In this document: in pieces, positions 1 through 6,391 of the stretch
How positions within the stretch are numbered: the first letter of the stretch is position 1
Layout of the letters: every line of letters starts with the position of its first letter
The notes under the pieces: model-generated
Databases searched by the model: none
What the model was told of the DNA's origin: nothing
What the model saw: only the letters and a program-made list of their open reading frames with translations
Translations under genes and position numbers: made by a program
Assembly: GCA_047629095.1 (NCBI GenBank)
Contig: JBLHWM010000110.1
Coordinates: forward strand, 1-10,252
Direction: 5' to 3'
Length of the DNA stretch: 10,252 bases
From: CALBMX01 sp047629095
GTDB lineage: Bacteria > Planctomycetota > UBA1135 > GCA-002686595

Positions 1-318
1 ACGGACAAGATGTTGGCGAAGAACCGCCGCGGCGTGATGGTGGAGGAGCGGGCTACCTACTTCCTCGACCGCATGCAGCAAGCTCGCTATGAGCTTGAGA
101 ATGGGAACAAATCGGAGTCGATGCGTCTGCTGATCTACGGAATCATCTACAGCGGAGATAGTGCTTTAGAGTCCGAGGCTGCGGGCTATTTGCTAAAACA
201 GGCGAATGTGACCGGCGTGCTTAAGGGCTACCGTCAGTCGAGGCCGTTGATCTGGGACCGCTTGCAGATGAACCCGCAGGTCGCTGGCTACATCGAAGAC
301 CACAAGTCTGAGATCTAG
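1..318 (+). CDS. Small hypothetical protein, 3' part (5' end outside window)
   Basis: I do not recognise this protein. The reading frame is open from the first base of the window (Thr-Asp-Lys before the first ATG at 10), and no ribosome binding site can be seen before that ATG, so the gene probably begins upstream and only its C-terminal part of about 105 residues is here. The visible part is charged and probably mostly helical (for example EERATYFLDRMQQARYELEN), with no signal peptide, membrane segment, Cys motif or catalytic signature. A stretch around SMRLLIYGIIYSGDSALESEAAGYLLKQ (described here only as a helical, Ala/Leu-rich segment) could be a TPR-like or other helical hairpin, but this is weak. 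The gene ends in TAG at 316-318 and converges on the GT4 glycosyltransferase gene, so it is not part of that operon. Its codons look somewhat less GC-rich than those of the neighbouring LPS genes; I did not measure this. Confidence 0.6.
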   Translation, partial: TDKMLAKNRRGVMVEERATYFLDRMQQARYELENGNKSESMRLLIYGIIYSGDSALESEAAGYLLKQANVTGVLKGYRQSRPLIWDRLQMNPQVAGYIEDHKSEI

Positions 319-390
319 CGAGGCGGGCTGCTCGCCCCAGTAATTCCCCCCTTTGGGCGCGCTCTTGGGGGGCGCCTCTTTGGGGGCGCT
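318..390. terminator. GC-rich inverted repeats between convergent genes, possible terminator
   Basis: The 70-bp gap between two convergent stop codons holds several short inverted repeats. GCGAG (318-322) pairs with CTCGC (331-335). A C6 run (346-351) pairs with a G6 run (367-372). GCGCC (372-376) pairs with GGCGC (385-389), and that stem can extend inward by two pairs around a TTTG loop. The latter two share base 372 and would compete. None is followed by a clear T run on either strand, so a classical factor-independent terminator is not proven. The position, between two converging genes, is the main argument. Confidence 0.25.
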
Positions 391-1513
391 AGGCTCTAGC
401 CTTGGCCTTCGGAGCAGCCTTCTTGGGGACCGTGTGGTGCAGGTTGAGGATCGACTGCTCGAAGGCCTCGCGGGGGGCGTGCTCGTTGTTGTGTGCTGCG
501 CCTGCCTCGCCTAGGGTGCGGGCTCTTTCGGGGTTGGCGATTAGGCTGGCGATCGAGTCGGCTAGCTGGCCGGGGTCGCCGGGTTGGACCAAGATTCCCG
601 TGCGCTGGTCTTCGACTAGGGCGAAAGCTTCGCCCACGGCGGCGACGACATTCGGAATCCCGAGGCGCATGGTTTGGGCGGTGAGCCAGCCGGGACCGGT
701 GTCGATACGGCAGCCCACGTGGACGTCGAGGGAGGCCAGGGTGCGTCGCGCGGTACGCGTTGGGGGCACGCCGACGATGACGTTAGAGCCGAGCTTGGAC
801 TCGCGGATTTTGCGGCGCAGGCGACCTTCGCCGGGACCTTCGCCGATCAACAGGAAGCGCCACTGCTTGCCCTGGCGAACCAGCAGGCGCACAGCGTCCA
901 GGAACCAGTCGTGGGCGTGGCCCGCGTCGAAGTGGCCGGCGCAGCCAATCACCGGTGTGTCGCCATCGGTCGAGAGTAGTTGGCGCGCGGTGCCCAAGTC
1001 TTCATGACCCTGGGCCTCGCCTGCTTCGAACAGGCCGGGCGAGTTGGGGATGTAGTGCAGCTTCTCCCGGGGTAGCCGCGCACCATTGATCAGGCGCTCT
1101 TCGAAGGCCTTAGACGGGACTAAAACCCCGCGCAGTAAATCCTTGTCATAGGCCACGGGCTCGCCAACGGGGCGCGGAGCGCTGAGCACGTAGGGCAAAC
1201 CCAGGCGGCGAATAGCCTTGGTGCAAGCGGGCGCAATCACGGTGTCGGTGAGGTGGACGATGTCAGGCCCGAGCTCGGCGAGCTTCTCGGTCAAGCGGAG
1301 CCCAAGGAAGGGGCGGCTCAGGCGACGGGGCTGTAGATCGAAGAGATGGACCTCGATTCCGGCGGCCTCGGCGGCGGCGTGGCGGGAGCCGCGGCGCGTC
1401 AGCAGAGTGACGCGGATGCCGGCCTCGATCAGAACGCTCGCCGTGCTGAGCATGCGTTGGGTCGGTCCGGAGAAGCTGAGCTCGGGATGCAGGAACGTGA
1501 CGTGGGAGGTCAT
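389..1513 (-). CDS. GT4-family (GT-B fold) glycosyltransferase, probable LPS core or envelope sugar transferase
   Basis: Predicted cytosolic glycosyltransferase of 374 residues, a usual length for family GT4, transferring a sugar from an activated donor to an envelope acceptor; donor and acceptor cannot be named. The N-terminal Rossmann half starts at once (TFLHPELSFSGPTQRML, residues 6-22, with the Gly-containing loop) and includes DIVHLTD (84-90) and the acceptor-side segment up to IPNSPG (155-160). The C-terminal donor-binding half begins at VIGCAGHFD (188-196), followed by RFLLIGEGPGEGRLR (219-233) and TGILVQPGDPGQLADSI (305-321), the typical end of GT4 proteins. The usual E-x7-E donor motif is not intact: Gln280 stands where the second Glu is expected and an Asp/Thr where the first is. 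The C-terminus is a Lys/Ala-rich tail (KKAAPKAKARA). The start is ATG at 1513, because it overlaps the TGA of the upstream fusion gene (ATGA, 1510-1513) and the conserved fold begins right after it; the open frame upstream to 1771 is antisense-like filler. A weak AGAG lies before the start. Translation is probably coupled to the fusion gene. Confidence 0.85.
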   Translation of the reverse strand: MTSHVTFLHPELSFSGPTQRMLSTASVLIEAGIRVTLLTRRGSRHAAAEAAGIEVHLFDLQPRRLSRPFLGLRLTEKLAELGPDIVHLTDTVIAPACTKAIRRLGLPYVLSAPRPVGEPVAYDKDLLRGVLVPSKAFEERLINGARLPREKLHYIPNSPGLFEAGEAQGHEDLGTARQLLSTDGDTPVIGCAGHFDAGHAHDWFLDAVRLLVRQGKQWRFLLIGEGPGEGRLRRKIRESKLGSNVIVGVPPTRTARRTLASLDVHVGCRIDTGPGWLTAQTMRLGIPNVVAAVGEAFALVEDQRTGILVQPGDPGQLADSIASLIANPERARTLGEAGAAHNNEHAPREAFEQSILNLHHTVPKKAAPKAKARA

Positions 1514-3771
1514 GCTTGGGATCTCTTTTGGGCGGCGCGCAGGCTGGAGAGGGGGACGCTGTCGGCGGGTGAAGGGGGCGTGCGCCACCGGTCTTGATAC
1601 CAGATCCACTGGCTCGGCGCTCTGCGAATCCAAGATTCGAAGACATGCAGCCACGCGGAGGTGGCCACGTCGTTGGAGTCCGCAGGGTTGCGCTCGATGG
1701 GCTTGGCGAAGTGAATGCGGTAGGGGGAGCGCGCTTGTGGACCGCCAACTGCGGTCTCGTCGAGGACGCAAGTGGCGGGCAGAAGGGGCACCTTGGCGGC
1801 TCGAGCTAGGGCCGCCGGGGCTGTCATGACTAGGGCTTCCTTGCCAAGGAAGGGCAGCCGCGTACCGGCGAGGCGGGGCACCTCGAGGTCCGGCAAGATA
1901 CCGATCACCTGGCCGTCGCGGAGACGTCGCAGGATCTCCCGGGGCGAGCCGTCCTGGGGCAGGGTGTCGAATCCCCAGGGCGCGCGCATGTGCTCTAGCA
2001 GAGCGCCGCCGGGATCCCGCAGTCGACGCCGTCCGACGACTGCGCCGCGGCAGCCGCGTGCCACGAGCTTCGGTGCGAGCAGCTCCCAGTTGCCCAGGTG
2101 CGGTGTCACGATCAAGACGCCCTTGCCACGGCTATGAAGCTCGTCGAAGTGCTCAATGGACTCGTCGAATACCACCCGGGATTCGAGCCAATCGCGCTCG
2201 GAGGGACCGCGTCCCAGGCGACCCCATTCGGACGCGAGGCGCGCCATGTGTTGGCGCACGTACCCAGCGATGCGTCTGCGCTTCGTGCGCTGTTCATCCC
2301 CGGGAAAGGTGACCTTGAGATTGGTGAGGATCTGGGTCTGGAGCGAGGTGAGCCGCGCCGCTGCGGCCAGGCCGTGGAGCCCAGCGCGCACGATGGGCCG
2401 AGCGATGGGACCGTTGCACTTCGGCCAGAGTTGGAAGAGCTGCTGGCGCGACTCCCGGCGCTTGTTCTTTGCGCGCGCGTCCGGCGCGTCCGTCTGGATC
2501 GCAACGAGCTCGGCGAACGGGGACAGGCAGAGCCGCCCCTCTTGCGTGGCCCAGAACGCGGCGGGCAGGCCGCGGCTCAGCTGCAGGCCGCGGTCCGAGA
2601 GCGCTTGCCCGAGCTCGGCGAACTCTTGGGCCGTTGGGGCAATGGATAGCTCCCGTGGTCTGTAAAGACCGATTGGGCGATCGAGCGAAGGGCCTCCGGT
2701 GCGCGTCACGAACTCAAGGAGAACGAAGGGGTGTTGGCCAAGGCCGAGTGCCAAGGGCCAGGGGCCCGCAAGGTTGTGGGATTGGATGCGCGCCGCCCGC
2801 CCCCAGAGTCTCTGTACTTCGGCTTCGCTTCCCATGGCGAGGAAGAGGCCACGGCCGTCCAGGATATGCGCGCCCTGTACCTTGGTCTCTAGGTGCGGCC
2901 TGCAGAGCTTGAGCAGGGTGGAGAGACGTTCGGTGTCGAGGCTACTTCGAGCGAAGATTCGGGTCTCGATACTTGTGTCCGATGGCAAGAGCGCGCTCGT
3001 CTCTTGGGCATCGCAAAAACGCACGGAGCTGCTCGCCCGGAACCAACGGCTGCCCGGCTGCTCGTAGGCCGCGCAGACCTTGCGGCGCCGTCTCACGGCT
3101 CCCCTCTCGACCGAGCCGGCCAGGTGCCGAAGACTCGGCAAGCGCAGCTGGGTCGTGGGCTCGAGTTCGCGAAACCAAGCGACCAGGAAGCGCGCCTGAT
3201 CGCGCGGTGACAGCCGCTCGCGGTGGGACGCACACAGGACGACGAGGTCCCGCTCGAGCAGAGCCCCGCTTAGGCTGCCCGGGGCCCGCAGCTTCGCCTT
3301 GTGAAAGTCGATGCCGAAAGCGCGCCCGGACTCGTCCACAAGCGCATTGCCGCCGTGTAGATCGCCCTGGTCTAGGCCGGCGTTGTGCAGGGCGGCGAGC
3401 AGGTGCGCGAGCTTGGTCAAGAGCGCGTGATGGGCGACCGGATCCGCAGCTGCATCGGCGAGGGCCTCGTCAGCAGTCCGCGCGCCCTGCAGCAATTGCA
3501 TGCTCACAAGGAAGCCGCCCTCGGGGTGCGGGCCGTACTCGAGCGGACGCGGCACGGGGACGCCGAGGCTCTGAAGCTTCGACAAGGCATCGAATTCTGC
3601 CTTGGCCCGGCTGCGGTCTCGGAAGCGCGCGGCGAAGGTCGCGCCGAGGAAGTGTTTCGTCACCTTTCCGGGGGAGGTGGCCGTCGCAGGGTGTTTATCG
3701 ACGCGGCGACCGGGGGCGGACCGCAGGGGCGTCGGCTCCGAATTCGGGGCTGGAGTTGGGTCACTTGGCAT
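1510..3771 (-). CDS. Fusion protein: LPS sugar kinase (WaaP/KdkA/InaA type) + degenerate kinase-like region + LpxL/HtrB-type lipid A acyltransferase
   Basis: Protein of 753 residues from ATG 3771. Part 1 (about 33-225) is a protein-kinase-like fold of the WaaP/KdkA/InaA family, which phosphorylates Kdo or heptose of LPS. All key residues are present: Lys39 in VTKHF, Glu59 in RAKAEFDAL, catalytic Asp137 and Asn142 in GDLHGGN, metal-binding Asp155 in GIDFHK. Part 2 (about 230-430) resembles a second kinase copy without these residues (see findings). Part 3 (about 459-730) is a late lipid A acyltransferase of the LpxL/HtrB family: the His-x4-Glu motif is His558...Glu563 in TPHLGNWE, followed by DGQVIGILPDLE (619-630) and LPFLGKEA (639-646). 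No strong N-terminal membrane anchor is seen before the acyltransferase, unlike many LpxL enzymes, so membrane contact may come from amphipathic surface. A TTG at 3849 is an alternative start, with AAGG upstream, but it would run into lptF; ATG 3771 leaves a normal intergenic gap. First gene of the minus-strand operon; its TGA overlaps the ATG of the GT4 gene. Confidence 0.85.
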   Translation of the reverse strand: MPSDPTPAPNSEPTPLRSAPGRRVDKHPATATSPGKVTKHFLGATFAARFRDRSRAKAEFDALSKLQSLGVPVPRPLEYGPHPEGGFLVSMQLLQGARTADEALADAAADPVAHHALLTKLAHLLAALHNAGLDQGDLHGGNALVDESGRAFGIDFHKAKLRAPGSLSGALLERDLVVLCASHRERLSPRDQARFLVAWFRELEPTTQLRLPSLRHLAGSVERGAVRRRRKVCAAYEQPGSRWFRASSSVRFCDAQETSALLPSDTSIETRIFARSSLDTERLSTLLKLCRPHLETKVQGAHILDGRGLFLAMGSEAEVQRLWGRAARIQSHNLAGPWPLALGLGQHPFVLLEFVTRTGGPSLDRPIGLYRPRELSIAPTAQEFAELGQALSDRGLQLSRGLPAAFWATQEGRLCLSPFAELVAIQTDAPDARAKNKRRESRQQLFQLWPKCNGPIARPIVRAGLHGLAAAARLTSLQTQILTNLKVTFPGDEQRTKRRRIAGYVRQHMARLASEWGRLGRGPSERDWLESRVVFDESIEHFDELHSRGKGVLIVTPHLGNWELLAPKLVARGCRGAVVGRRRLRDPGGALLEHMRAPWGFDTLPQDGSPREILRRLRDGQVIGILPDLEVPRLAGTRLPFLGKEALVMTAPAALARAAKVPLLPATCVLDETAVGGPQARSPYRIHFAKPIERNPADSNDVATSAWLHVFESWIRRAPSQWIWYQDRWRTPPSPADSVPLSSLRAAQKRSQA

Positions 3772-3800
3772 CGGCACACAGGGATCATGGCTCCCGGGGT

Positions 3801-3822
3801 GGCATTTTGCCCTCGGAATGCC
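3801..3822. promoter_or_regulatory. 22-bp dyad in the divergent fusion-kinase/lptF intergenic region (candidate operator)
   Basis: GGCATT (3801-3806) and AATGCC (3817-3822) form a perfect 6-bp inverted repeat separated by 10 bp. It overlaps a second perfect small hairpin, CTCGG (3812-3816) with CCGAG (3821-3825) around an AATG loop. The dyad lies 15 bp before the chosen lptF GTG and inside the 66-bp region (3772-3837) that must carry the control signals of both divergent operons. I see no convincing -35/-10 pair here. The operator role is inference from position and symmetry. If lptF really began at ATG 3787 the dyad would be within its coding region. Confidence 0.25.
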
Positions 3823-3837
3823 GAGAATCCCCGCGCC

Positions 3838-4932
3838 GTGACTCTGCAACTCTACCTTTTGCGACAGATCCTGACCGCCCTCGCCTTGATGACGGGTGGA
3901 ATTGCGTTCGTCGTCTTTCCCGCCGTCGCGGTGGGAGCTGTCCAGAAGCTGGGCGGCGTGAACATCAGCTCGATGCTGGGGTACCTACCGCTAGTCGGCA
4001 TGGGGCTTGTGCCCTACTTGGTGCCCATGGCCTTTCTGCTGGCCGTTGTTTCGGTCTTCGGCAGGCTTGCCGCCCAGAACGAGTGGACGGCCATCCGCAT
4101 GGCGCGGGTGAATCCACTCAAGATGCTGCTGCCGGCGCTTCTGGTCGCTGTGGGCTTGGGGGCAGGCACCTACTATCTGCTCGCGACGGTGGTGCCGAAC
4201 TACAAGTACAACCAGACCGTCTACCGGCGGACGACGGTCATCGACGCCTTCAAGAACCTAAGCCCGGGCCGCACCGAGCTCGCCTTCGAGGACTTCTACC
4301 TCAACGCGTCCTATCGGCCCGGTCCGAACTCCTTCGCCGAGGTGGTTCTGTTTCTGCCGGGGGCGACAGCGGCCGAGGACACGAAAGTCGTGGCGGACCT
4401 GGCGACGTTTAGCTTTACGGAAGAGGTGCTCACCATCGAGCTGCGCAATGCGCGTACCGCGAACAAGGGCAACACCGGTGGCAACAACGAGATCACCGCC
4501 GAGCACATCTTCATGACGAAGCCCTTGAGTGAGCTCTTCCCCGCGCCCGATGCGAACCGCACCCGGGGCAAGTACATGACCTCGGCCTTGTTGGGAGAGG
4601 TGCTAGCCTCGCCCGAGAAGAGCGCCTTGGTCGAGCCCAAGCGCTTGGCGGACTATGCCTATGAGGTGCAGCGAAGACGCGCCCTCGCCATGAGCTATCT
4701 GCTCTTCGTCCTACTCGGAGCGCCGATCGGGATTGCCCTGCGCAAGGGCACGCAACTCGCGGCCATGACCGCGGGAGTTGGCGTCGCGTTCGTCTACTAC
4801 GTGGCCTCCCTGCGCATGGGTAAGCAGATCATCGAGATCGCCGATGTATCGCCGTTCCTTGCCGTTTGGAGCACAAATGCAATCGGCGCATTGATCGGTT
4901 TGGTGCTCACCTACAGGATCGTGCGCCGATGA
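3838..4932 (+). CDS. lptF: LptF, permease subunit of the LPS export ABC transporter (LptB2FG)
   Basis: Inner-membrane YjgP/YjgQ-family permease of 364 residues, the usual length. With LptG and the ATPase LptB (not in this window) it extracts LPS from the inner membrane and passes it to LptC and the periplasmic bridge. Predicted membrane segments: about 12-33, 48-75, 96-119, then 284-301, 305-322 and 339-361. Between the third and fourth lies the periplasmic beta-jellyroll domain (about 120-275). FGRLAAQNEWTAIRMARV (74-91) matches the cytoplasmic coupling region of the family, which contacts LptB. The start is GTG at 3838, which gives the usual short N-terminus (LQLYLLRQIL) just before the first helix; ATG 3787 would add 17 residues and has AGGG too close to it. 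Only a weak GAGA lies before the GTG. The stop TGA overlaps the lptG ATG (ATGA 4929-4932), so the two subunits are translated as a coupled pair. LptF rather than LptG is assigned mainly by gene order. Confidence 0.85.
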   Translation: MTLQLYLLRQILTALALMTGGIAFVVFPAVAVGAVQKLGGVNISSMLGYLPLVGMGLVPYLVPMAFLLAVVSVFGRLAAQNEWTAIRMARVNPLKMLLPALLVAVGLGAGTYYLLATVVPNYKYNQTVYRRTTVIDAFKNLSPGRTELAFEDFYLNASYRPGPNSFAEVVLFLPGATAAEDTKVVADLATFSFTEEVLTIELRNARTANKGNTGGNNEITAEHIFMTKPLSELFPAPDANRTRGKYMTSALLGEVLASPEKSALVEPKRLADYAYEVQRRRALAMSYLLFVLLGAPIGIALRKGTQLAAMTAGVGVAFVYYVASLRMGKQIIEIADVSPFLAVWSTNAIGALIGLVLTYRIVRR

Positions 4933-6065
4933 GAGCCAAGGGCGACAGCGTACCCGGCTCCCTCTCCACGGGACTGCGCTTGGGCGGCCGGCTCGACCGC
5001 TATGTGGCCGAGCTCTTTATCGGCTCCTACGCTGTGGCGATCTTGCTTGTGGTCGGCATCTTCTTGATCGTCGACATGACGGGCAACCTGGACGAGTACA
5101 TGCGTCCGGGGAAAGACGGCAAGGCGCCCGGAGCCATGGAGGTCGTGACCCTCTATTGCCTGCAGGTGCCGTTCCTCTTCCTGCAAGTCGCGCCCTTTGT
5201 CACCTTGGTCGGTGGGCTGTTCACGGTCTCGAAACTGATGGCGAGCCGCGAGGTCATTGCGGCCTTGAGTGCGGGCATCAGCGCGCGGCGCGTCCTGCTG
5301 CCGGTGTTCCTCTGTGCGGCTGTGCTGGGTGCTGGCATGTTCGGTGTGCGCGAGCTCGCGATCGAGTCCATCGGCGAGCGACGGGACCACACGGTCGATC
5401 GCCTGACCAACCGCCGCGAGGTGCCGGTCTATGAGAACCTCTGGGTCAAGGACACCGCCGGCAACCCGATCCGCATCAACTCCTTCTTTCCGGCCCAGGG
5501 CAAGCAGCCCGCCCGCATCGAAGGGTTCGGCGCTACCTTGCACCAGGGCGACGACTGGGTCGAGGTCTCCGCCCGAGGCGCGACCTACGAAGATGGTGCC
5601 TGGCAACTCGAAGAGGGCAAGCGCTTCTCCATCTACGCCAAGTCCGGCTCCGAGACCGAAGCCGTGGCGAGCCTAGAGGCCGGCCTCTCACCCCGTGACA
5701 TCCGCACGGCCTGGAAGGCCCGGGAGTCGCCCACGGACCTGTCCTTCGGCGAGCTCCAGGAGCTGATCCAGCGCGACCCCGACAACATCCAGTGGCAGAC
5801 TCTGCTGCAGGTGAACCTAGCCTTCCCCTTCGCGCATATCGTGCTGCTGCTGGTCGGCCTGCCCTTCCTGCTTCGGTACGAGCGCAGCAAGGGAGCCGCG
5901 GGTGCCGGTATGGGCTTCGTCCTGTGCATCTTCTACTTCGGCATGGACTTCGTTTGCCGCGCTCTCGGTCTGCAGGGCGAGCTTGGCCCGATGATCGCGG
6001 GCTGGCTTCCGATCCTCTTATTCGGCAGCCTCGGCGTCGTGATCTTCTCCTCGAGCCGAACTTAG
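4929..6065 (+). CDS. lptG: LptG, second permease subunit of the LPS export ABC transporter
   Basis: Second YjgP/YjgQ-family permease, 378 residues, partner of LptF in the inner membrane. Membrane segments at about 28-50, 74-102, 122-140, then 292-315, 322-345 and 354-374, with the periplasmic beta-jellyroll domain between about 145 and 270 (for example ENLWVKDTAGNPIRINSFF, 169-187, a strand pair typical of LptG). The cytoplasmic coupling helix region SKLMASREVIAALSAGIS (101-118) matches the family, including the Glu-x2-Ala-Leu-x-Ala-Gly pattern. The N-terminus has about 20 extra polar residues (Gly/Ser/Arg-rich) before the first helix. ATG 4929 is chosen because it overlaps the lptF stop and has AGGATC about 8 bases upstream; the frame is also open to an earlier ATG at 4866 that lies inside lptF and is unlikely. 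It ends in TAG at 6063-6065. No lptB, lptC or lptA is adjacent, which is common because lptFG often sit apart from the other lpt genes. Confidence 0.86.
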   Translation: MRAKGDSVPGSLSTGLRLGGRLDRYVAELFIGSYAVAILLVVGIFLIVDMTGNLDEYMRPGKDGKAPGAMEVVTLYCLQVPFLFLQVAPFVTLVGGLFTVSKLMASREVIAALSAGISARRVLLPVFLCAAVLGAGMFGVRELAIESIGERRDHTVDRLTNRREVPVYENLWVKDTAGNPIRINSFFPAQGKQPARIEGFGATLHQGDDWVEVSARGATYEDGAWQLEEGKRFSIYAKSGSETEAVASLEAGLSPRDIRTAWKARESPTDLSFGELQELIQRDPDNIQWQTLLQVNLAFPFAHIVLLLVGLPFLLRYERSKGAAGAGMGFVLCIFYFGMDFVCRALGLQGELGPMIAGWLPILLFGSLGVVIFSSSRT

Positions 6066-6113
6066 CAGCGCGTTACCCAGGAGCCAACTTCGCCCGCTCC
6101 ACCGGTGTCGCGC

Positions 6114-6133
6114 CGGTCTCGTCGGTCTCGTCG
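6114..6133. repeat. 9-bp tandem repeat, unit CGGTCTCGT
   Basis: Two exact head-to-tail copies of CGGTCTCGT (6114-6122 and 6123-6131), followed by the first two bases of a third. A further 8-base match, CGGTCTCG, lies at 6168-6175 inside the loop region of the nearby hairpin. The repeat is short and may be chance slippage in GC-rich non-coding DNA; no function is known to me. Confidence 0.5.
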
Positions 6134-6155
6134 ACCTGGGCTCAGCAGCCCTAAA

Positions 6156-6188
6156 AGGCCGCCTTGGCGGTCTCGACTTAGGCGGCCT
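6156..6188. terminator. Strong 8-bp hairpin after lptG, with an alternative smaller hairpin
   Basis: AGGCCGCC (6156-6163) and GGCGGCCT (6181-6188) are perfect complements with a 17-base loop. The left arm can instead pair locally with GCGGTC (6167-6172): six pairs including one G-U, with the four-base loop CTTG. The two structures exclude each other. Read on the minus strand the large stem is followed by TTTT, as in a weak intrinsic terminator; on the plus strand no T run follows. It could stop antisense transcription coming from the heptosyltransferase side, slow transcription leaving lptG, or stabilise the lptFG 3' end. Confidence 0.35.
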
Positions 6189-6391
6189 CGCACCGCTGAA
6201 GTTGACTTTGACTCCCAATGGACCTCGATCATCGAAGGACTAAGGCACGATTCGGCCACAAGCTGCGGCTCCTTCCTTGCATGGACCCCGGTTAGGGGGA
6301 AGAATGCCTAGGCCCGGGCGTCCCAACGGAACAGCTGACCCCAGCACGCCTGGCGCTTCTCCTCATCGGCCTCTCCTTGGCCACCTGATTT

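Larger units (their letters stand above)
6066..6391. other. 326-bp non-coding gap between lptG and the TPR lipoprotein gene
   Basis: No convincing gene is present; the short open frames on both strands give Arg/Pro-rich translations of low complexity. The gap holds a 9-bp tandem repeat (6114-6133) and a hairpin cluster (6156-6188), listed separately. A possible promoter for the lipoprotein is TTGCAT (6277-6282), a 17-bp spacer, and AAGAAT (6300-6305), which would give a leader of about 80 bases; the match to the sigma-70 consensus is poor. A TTGACT hexamer in 6200-6215 has no good -10 partner. The gap is long for this compact locus, suggesting the lipoprotein is transcribed on its own or by read-through with post-transcriptional control. 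Confidence 0.5.

Noticed and set aside
1514..1771. 86-residue N-terminal extension of the GT4 glycosyltransferase
   Set aside because: It overlaps the conserved C-terminal part of the acyltransferase in another frame, is Arg/Pro-rich, and the ATGA overlap at 1510-1513 gives a far better start.
3385..3837. N-terminal extension of the lptF frame of about 150 residues
   Set aside because: This part is antisense to the kinase domain, has no LptF homology pattern, and would delay the first membrane helix far beyond the family norm.
2973..4412. Long plus-strand open frame of 479 codons across the fusion gene and lptF
   Set aside because: It lies antisense to the fusion protein and out of frame with lptF. 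Its translation is Arg/Gly/Ala-rich low-complexity protein with no domain pattern, as expected in high-GC DNA.
4911..5606. Minus-strand open frame of 231 codons inside lptG
   Set aside because: Shadow of lptG; composition rich in His/Asp/Gln with no recognisable fold and no start signal.
6218..6229. 12-base match with 1346-1357 (ATGGACCTCGAT) as a dispersed repeat
   Set aside because: The match does not extend on either side and one copy is in coding DNA; it is likely chance.
6105..6311. 68-codon plus-strand frame in the lptG-lipoprotein gap
   Set aside because: It starts with GTG in the 9-bp tandem repeat; the translation is an Arg/Ser repeat without a ribosome binding site or conserved features.
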